A DNA stretch of 64,000 bases from Varanus komodoensis (lineage: Eukaryota > Chordata > Lepidosauria > Squamata > Varanidae): contig NW_025336114.1 in the NCBI RefSeq assembly GCF_004798865.1, forward strand, positions 1-64,000, given 5' to 3'. Made by a program: the position numbers and the translations under genes. Of this stretch, positions 60,428-64,000 are shown one piece after another. The notes under the pieces were generated by a model, which was not told the origin of the DNA, did not search any database, and was given only the letters and a program-made list of their open reading frames with translations. Every line of letters starts with the position of its first letter. Positions within the stretch are counted from its first letter, which is position 1.

Positions 60428-60466
60428 AGGGAGGGGAGGGAGGGAGGGGGAGGGGAGGGGAGGGAG
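60428..60466 (+). repeat. G-rich tract with G-quadruplex pattern
   Basis: A run of GGGA, GGGGA and GGGGGA units, following (GA)n and (CAGA)n at 60388-60422. It meets the four-G-triplet, one-base-loop pattern several times over on the sense strand of the transcript. Confidence 0.85.
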
Positions 60467-60514
60467 GATTTCTAGGTTTCTGAGATAGCACCACTTACCT
60501 TCATGAGTTACAAG

Positions 60515-60585
60515 GCTGGCTGAGAGATTATGGGAGCTGTAGTCCAACACAACTGGGAAGTACTAGGCTAGGAAAGTCTGATTTA
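60515..60585. repeat. palindromic MITE-like copy, right half
   Basis: ATTATGGGAGCTGTAGTCCA, then ACACAACTGGGAAGTACTAG and GGCTAGGAAAG. Only one arm is present. Confidence 0.5.
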
Positions 60586-60884
60586 CCGATAGCTCTCTGA
60601 AAGATTTCTAGTAGATAAGCAAGGGATTCCATCTCCCAATAGTTGAACAATGAGGAATAAAACTACAACGGGGGCATGGTCTACTACTGAGGCTGCTTTG
60701 TACTCTCTATCATGCTCAGGAAACCCTATCAGTTAAGCAGGAATAAATTGCCCAGTCTGTACTAACAGAGATGTACTACCATTTAGCCTCAAGCTACTAT
60801 TTGAATGGGTGGGCCTTGGGTTCCTCCTACTAAAAAATATGGCAGGATCATTTTGAATTTTGTTTCTGTTTTATCCTACCCAAT

Positions 60885-61045
60885 GTTGTATCCTCTGCAG
60901 ATTTAATAAACATGCCTACAAGTCATTAATGCTAATGTTGAAGAGTACAGATCCTAGCAAGAAGCCTTACAGCACCCTAGTTGATATTTCTATCCAATTT
61001 GATGAGGAATCATTGATGAGCATTCTTTAAATATGCTTCTCCAGG
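60885..61045 (-). mobile_element. CR1 fragment
   Basis: TGTTGAAGAGTACAGATCCT, AGCAAGAAGCCTTACAGCAC, then AATTTGATGAGGAATCATTG and ATGAGCATTCTTT match the CR1 segment also seen at 52741-52965. Confidence 0.72.
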
Positions 61046-61050
61046 TGGCA

Positions 61051-61069
61051 GTGTGTGTGTGTGTGTGTA
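61051..61069. repeat. (GT)n microsatellite
   Basis: Nine GT units at the boundary between a CR1 fragment and an L2 3' end. Confidence 0.9.
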
Positions 61070-62048
61070 AACTTCTATACCGCCCAACAGCCAAAGCTCT
61101 CTGAGTGGTTTATGGCAGATCTTAAAGAGGACTTTGATATAAAAAATAAAAATTCATAACATTTTGTAAAATACAAAATTTTAAAAGTATACAATTATTT
61201 AAACAATGGACAATTAAAACAGTGCTTAACATAGAGTAGACTTGTGAAAAAATGAGACCTGGGTAACCCCATGAACCATTAGGTAACTTTAGGCAACCTT
61301 AGCAGAGAAGGCTGTCCTTACCTGCTGCTGAAAGGTTGATAACATTGGCAACAGGTAAGCCTTGGTGGAGAAATCATTCAATAGTCAGTGGGCCACCATC
61401 AAGAAATCCTTCCCCTTGTTGCTGCCCTCTGAGTCTTCCTTGGAGGTGGCATTCAGAAGATCTCAAATGCAGATCATGGTACACATGTAGATTACAACTG
61501 GGAAAGGTGTTGAATCAAGTATCAAGGTCCCAAGTCTATAGAGCTTTCTAGATTAAAACCAGCACCATGAATCATGCTCAGAAGCATATAGACAACCAAT
61601 GCCAGCAGGCCTGAATTGGTATCATATGTTCTGACTTGGAGGTCCCAGTTATTAAGCTGGCTGCCTCATTTTGCACATGCTGCAGCTTCTGAAATCTCTT
61701 TAAGACCTGTCCCACATAGGATGCATTGCATCCATCTAGCTTAGATTACTGCAGCAAAGATTACTGAAGCCAGCCTATCCCCATCTACATAGAGATACAG
61801 CTGGGCCACCAGCTGAAGCCAGTAGAAGGCACTCTGTGCCACGGAGGCCACCTGAGTCTCAACTGACAAAAAGGCTCAAGAAGCAACCCCAAGCTATGAA
61901 TCTGCACCAAGGGGAGCAAATCGCCATCTACAACAGGCCCTTCATGCAGTGTGAGGAACCACCCAGTAATAGCATCTTGGTCTTGTCTGAGCTTCAGTTA
62001 GCTCTGATCCACTCCACTGCCACAGCAAGGCACCTAGCGGTATTGTCA
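61070..62048 (-). mobile_element. L2-clade LINE, 3' part
   Basis: Begins with the 3' terminus ACTTCTATACCGCCCAACAG and CCAAAGCTCTCTGAG, then an A-rich region. It then runs through the same ordered blocks as 26600-27680 (GCCACCATCAAGAAATCCTT, GAGGTGGCATTCAGAAG, GCTGCCTCATTTTGCACATG, AGGATGCATTGCATCCATCT). The coding frame is badly eroded. CR1 sequence starts at its 5' side. Confidence 0.78.
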
Positions 62049-62450
62049 TCCAGCCACACCTCACTAGCTTGCTGAGCAGGATACCATAAGGAACTTTGTC
62101 AGATGCATTACTAAAATCAAGATATATTATGTCTACCACACTTCTTCCATCTATCAACTCTAACCAGTAAAGGATGGTTGCTCCTGTCATTCCTTGCTCC
62201 ATCCTTTCCCCTGAAGGAGAAAATTGTAGCAAGACAAGTCAGAAAATTTTCAAAAAGATCATGTTTCAGGCAGTTTGTCCCCAAACAGCTATCAGAGGGA
62301 TTAGAGTCTCCTATTAGTACAACTATGTGCTTTCCTGGCATTTCTGCAATTTGCTTTTGGAAAAACAAATCTAAATTATCTCTTTTGTTGAATGTCTGGT
62401 AGTACCTTCCAATGCCAGTATTATCTTTAATCTCCTTTTCCATTTGTGTT
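62049..62450 (-). mobile_element. CR1 LINE fragment, endonuclease and RT pieces
   Basis: The minus strand encodes VVDIIYLDFSNASDKVPYGI followed by LLSKLVRCG (62140-62052), the RT block with YLDFSKAFDKVPH. Upstream are HIVVLIGDSNPSDSCLGTN, resembling the endonuclease motif L.GDFN.PD, and GATILYWLELIDG. The pieces are in different frames and closer than in a full element, so there is an internal deletion. Confidence 0.78.
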
Positions 62451-63469
62451 AATCCAAATGTTTTCTATAGGGCCACCATGGTCAAAAGTGTTTAGAGCAG
62501 GCAGAAACACAGAGCTGGCAAGAAAAATTCTGCTCAATCTGGATGTTTGAAAATCTGCATTAAGGAAGGGATATTTCAGCCATGGATGCGCCTGTCATAG
62601 TAGGGCCCTTTTAGGGAGAGGGTTCTAAAAATGAAGGTCCTCACTGGTGTCTTGTCACTCTGATGGGGTTTAGAGTTGGCAGAAAGCATGAGCTGTCTGG
62701 GGAAAGCACTGGAAGGCTGGTGTTTTGAACTTCTTCCTTCAGGTGTGCGCCTTTTAGCCCCTAGTTGTGGTTACAGTTAAAATCCGGGTTTGTGCTTGGC
62801 TTAGGGCTTGAGTCCAGGTCCTGGGCCTGGTCCAGCATGGGGTCCAAGTGTGGGTCTGAGTTCAGTTATACCTATATAACTGCTCTCCTGAGCAGTTCAG
62901 CAGCTCTCCTGAGGCTCCGCAAAGTATTGAGAACCACAGCTGGGTCTCCTGTTTAGAACTTCACCCTCCACATACGCAGAGCAATGGATGCACTGTTGAA
63001 AAGAAGCAGGGCTAGAGTGCTCCTATCACATCAGCTACCATTAATCCAGCATCAACTTCTATGGCTGCAATAATTATTTTTCTTAAGATTTTCTCTTCTT
63101 CTTTTTGACCTAGATTCCATCTTCCAAAAATAGCTTTCTCTTGAAGTAGTCAGAGGATTATGCAGAGAGCATGTCTGGGTATATGAGCACCCATACACAA
63201 TCGGGTGTTTCTGTTCAATTTGCTTTCCAGGCTTTGTGTGGGAGAAAGTGGGGGAGACTTTGGTGATGGCAACCCGGTGCATGCTGCTATGTATAATGAT
63301 GTGCTGTTTCTCTCATAGCTGTGTACATTGATAGCAATACATTTATTGCATCTTCTGTGTTCATTTCCCAAGAATGTCCATGTCTGAGAGGAACGGAGGC
63401 ATCATTTTCTACGTGGCCAGCAGAAACTGCATCATTAAATTGAGACAAATTGTTATTTGTTAGCACAGT

Positions 63470-63585
63470 CTCCCTCAACCTCAAGCTGTCCGAATGCGTT
63501 GGACTGCAACTCCTATAATTCCCAGTTGGCATACCCAAGGCTGGAAAGTATAGGAGCTGCAGTCTAACACATCTGGGGGCCACTG
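63470..63585. mobile_element. palindromic MITE-like copy
   Basis: The left arm has TCCCTCAACCTCAAGCTGTC and GTTGGACTGCAACTCCTATA. The right arm has TATAGGAGCTGCAGTCTAAC and ACATCTGGGGGCCACTG. TTGGACTGCAACTCCTATA is nearly complementary to TATAGGAGCTGCAGTCTAA. Confidence 0.68.
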
Positions 63586-63740
63586 TACTTGTGAGAGTTC
63601 AGCACGGATCTAGATTGGTAGCGTTCCTGCCTATGAATGTTTCTTCTGTGTTGACAACACCCATTCTATCTTTTTGCTTAGTCTCCCATTTGCTTAGTCT
63701 CCCAACTCCATCTAGGGCTGTTTTTGGGTCAAAATAAAAT

Positions 63741-64000
63741 TGTAGGCGCATATAATAGTAGAGTTGGAAGGGGCTATTGGGCCCAACCGCTGCTCAGTGC
63801 AGGATTCCCAAGTTAAACCATTCTTCTCAGATGGCTGTCCAACTGCATCCAGAATGCTTCTAGTGTGGGAGAGCCCACAACCTCCCTAGGTCATTGGTTC
63901 CATTGTCATACTGCTCTAATAGTCAGGAAAAATTTCCTAATATCTAGCCAGAATCAGGCTTTCTGTAACTTGAGCTCAGTATTCTTTGTCCTCCACCCTG
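63741..64000 (-). mobile_element. CR1 LINE 3' end, cut by the window edge
   Basis: AGAGTTGGAAGGGGCTATTG, CTGCTCAGTGCAGGATTCCC, GTGGGAGAGCCCACAACCTC, GTCATTGGTTCC and CCAGAATCAGGCTTTCTG match 27700-27910 closely. It continues beyond the window. Confidence 0.85.

Larger units (their letters stand above)
57975..64000 (+). other. DLGAP4 intron 5, continues past the window
   Basis: No exon encoding the expected next segment (CLVAYKKTPPPVPPRT) is present, so the intron runs out of the window. Repeats fill 60885-62450, 63470-63585 and 63741-64000. Segments 58000-60370 and 62460-63460 show nothing I can name. Confidence 0.85.

Noticed and set aside
1-64000. CRISPR arrays, bacterial operons or phage modules
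   Set aside because: The window is vertebrate nuclear DNA. The only regular short repeats are microsatellites without spacers.

Overview
This is a stretch of vertebrate chromosome, almost certainly from a squamate reptile (lizard or snake). The only gene I can support is the 5' coding half of DLGAP4 (SAPAP4), a postsynaptic scaffold gene, on the + strand. Coding exons are few, short and far apart. The rest is intron or 5' flank, filled with the repeat mix expected in squamates: CR1- and L2-clade LINEs, RTE/BovB LINE remnants, tRNA-derived and 5S-rRNA-derived SINE-like sequences, short hAT-type DNA transposons and many microsatellites. BovB together with these SINE types is what points to Squamata; I cannot name the species.

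Layout. 1-15424 is upstream flank or a 5' intron. 15425-15520 is the 5' UTR part of the exon carrying the start codon, with two minimal upstream ORFs. The coding exons are 15521-16474 (residues 1-318), 36901-37118 (residues 319-390 plus two bases), 47447-47561 (to residue 429), 55951-56001 (a 51-base, 17-residue exon) and 57728-57974 (residues 447-528 plus one base). Splice phases join correctly across all five (0, 2, 0, 0, then 1). From 57975 to the end is an intron. The exons for the proline-rich segment, the C-terminal GKAP domain and the PDZ-binding tail must lie beyond the window.

How the parts work together. The exons encode the N-terminal scaffold region and three SY[IL][KR]A-type repeats that in this family bind the guanylate-kinase domain of PSD-95/DLG proteins. 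The introns hold layered transposon history: an L2 copy butted against a CR1 copy at 27.68 kb and again near 62.05 kb, two small hAT elements with perfect 8-bp target duplications (3.2 kb and 42.7 kb), a roughly 220-bp foldback palindrome (18.7 kb), a palindromic MITE-like family with over ten degenerate copies, and a 100-base assembly gap sitting exactly between a (TC)n and a (GA)n tract.

I found no bacterial, phage or CRISPR-like system and no second protein-coding gene. The points most worth a look are the 17-codon exon with its internal duplication and second in-frame acceptor, a possible intronic polyadenylation form after the first coding exon, and the DNA-transposon structures.
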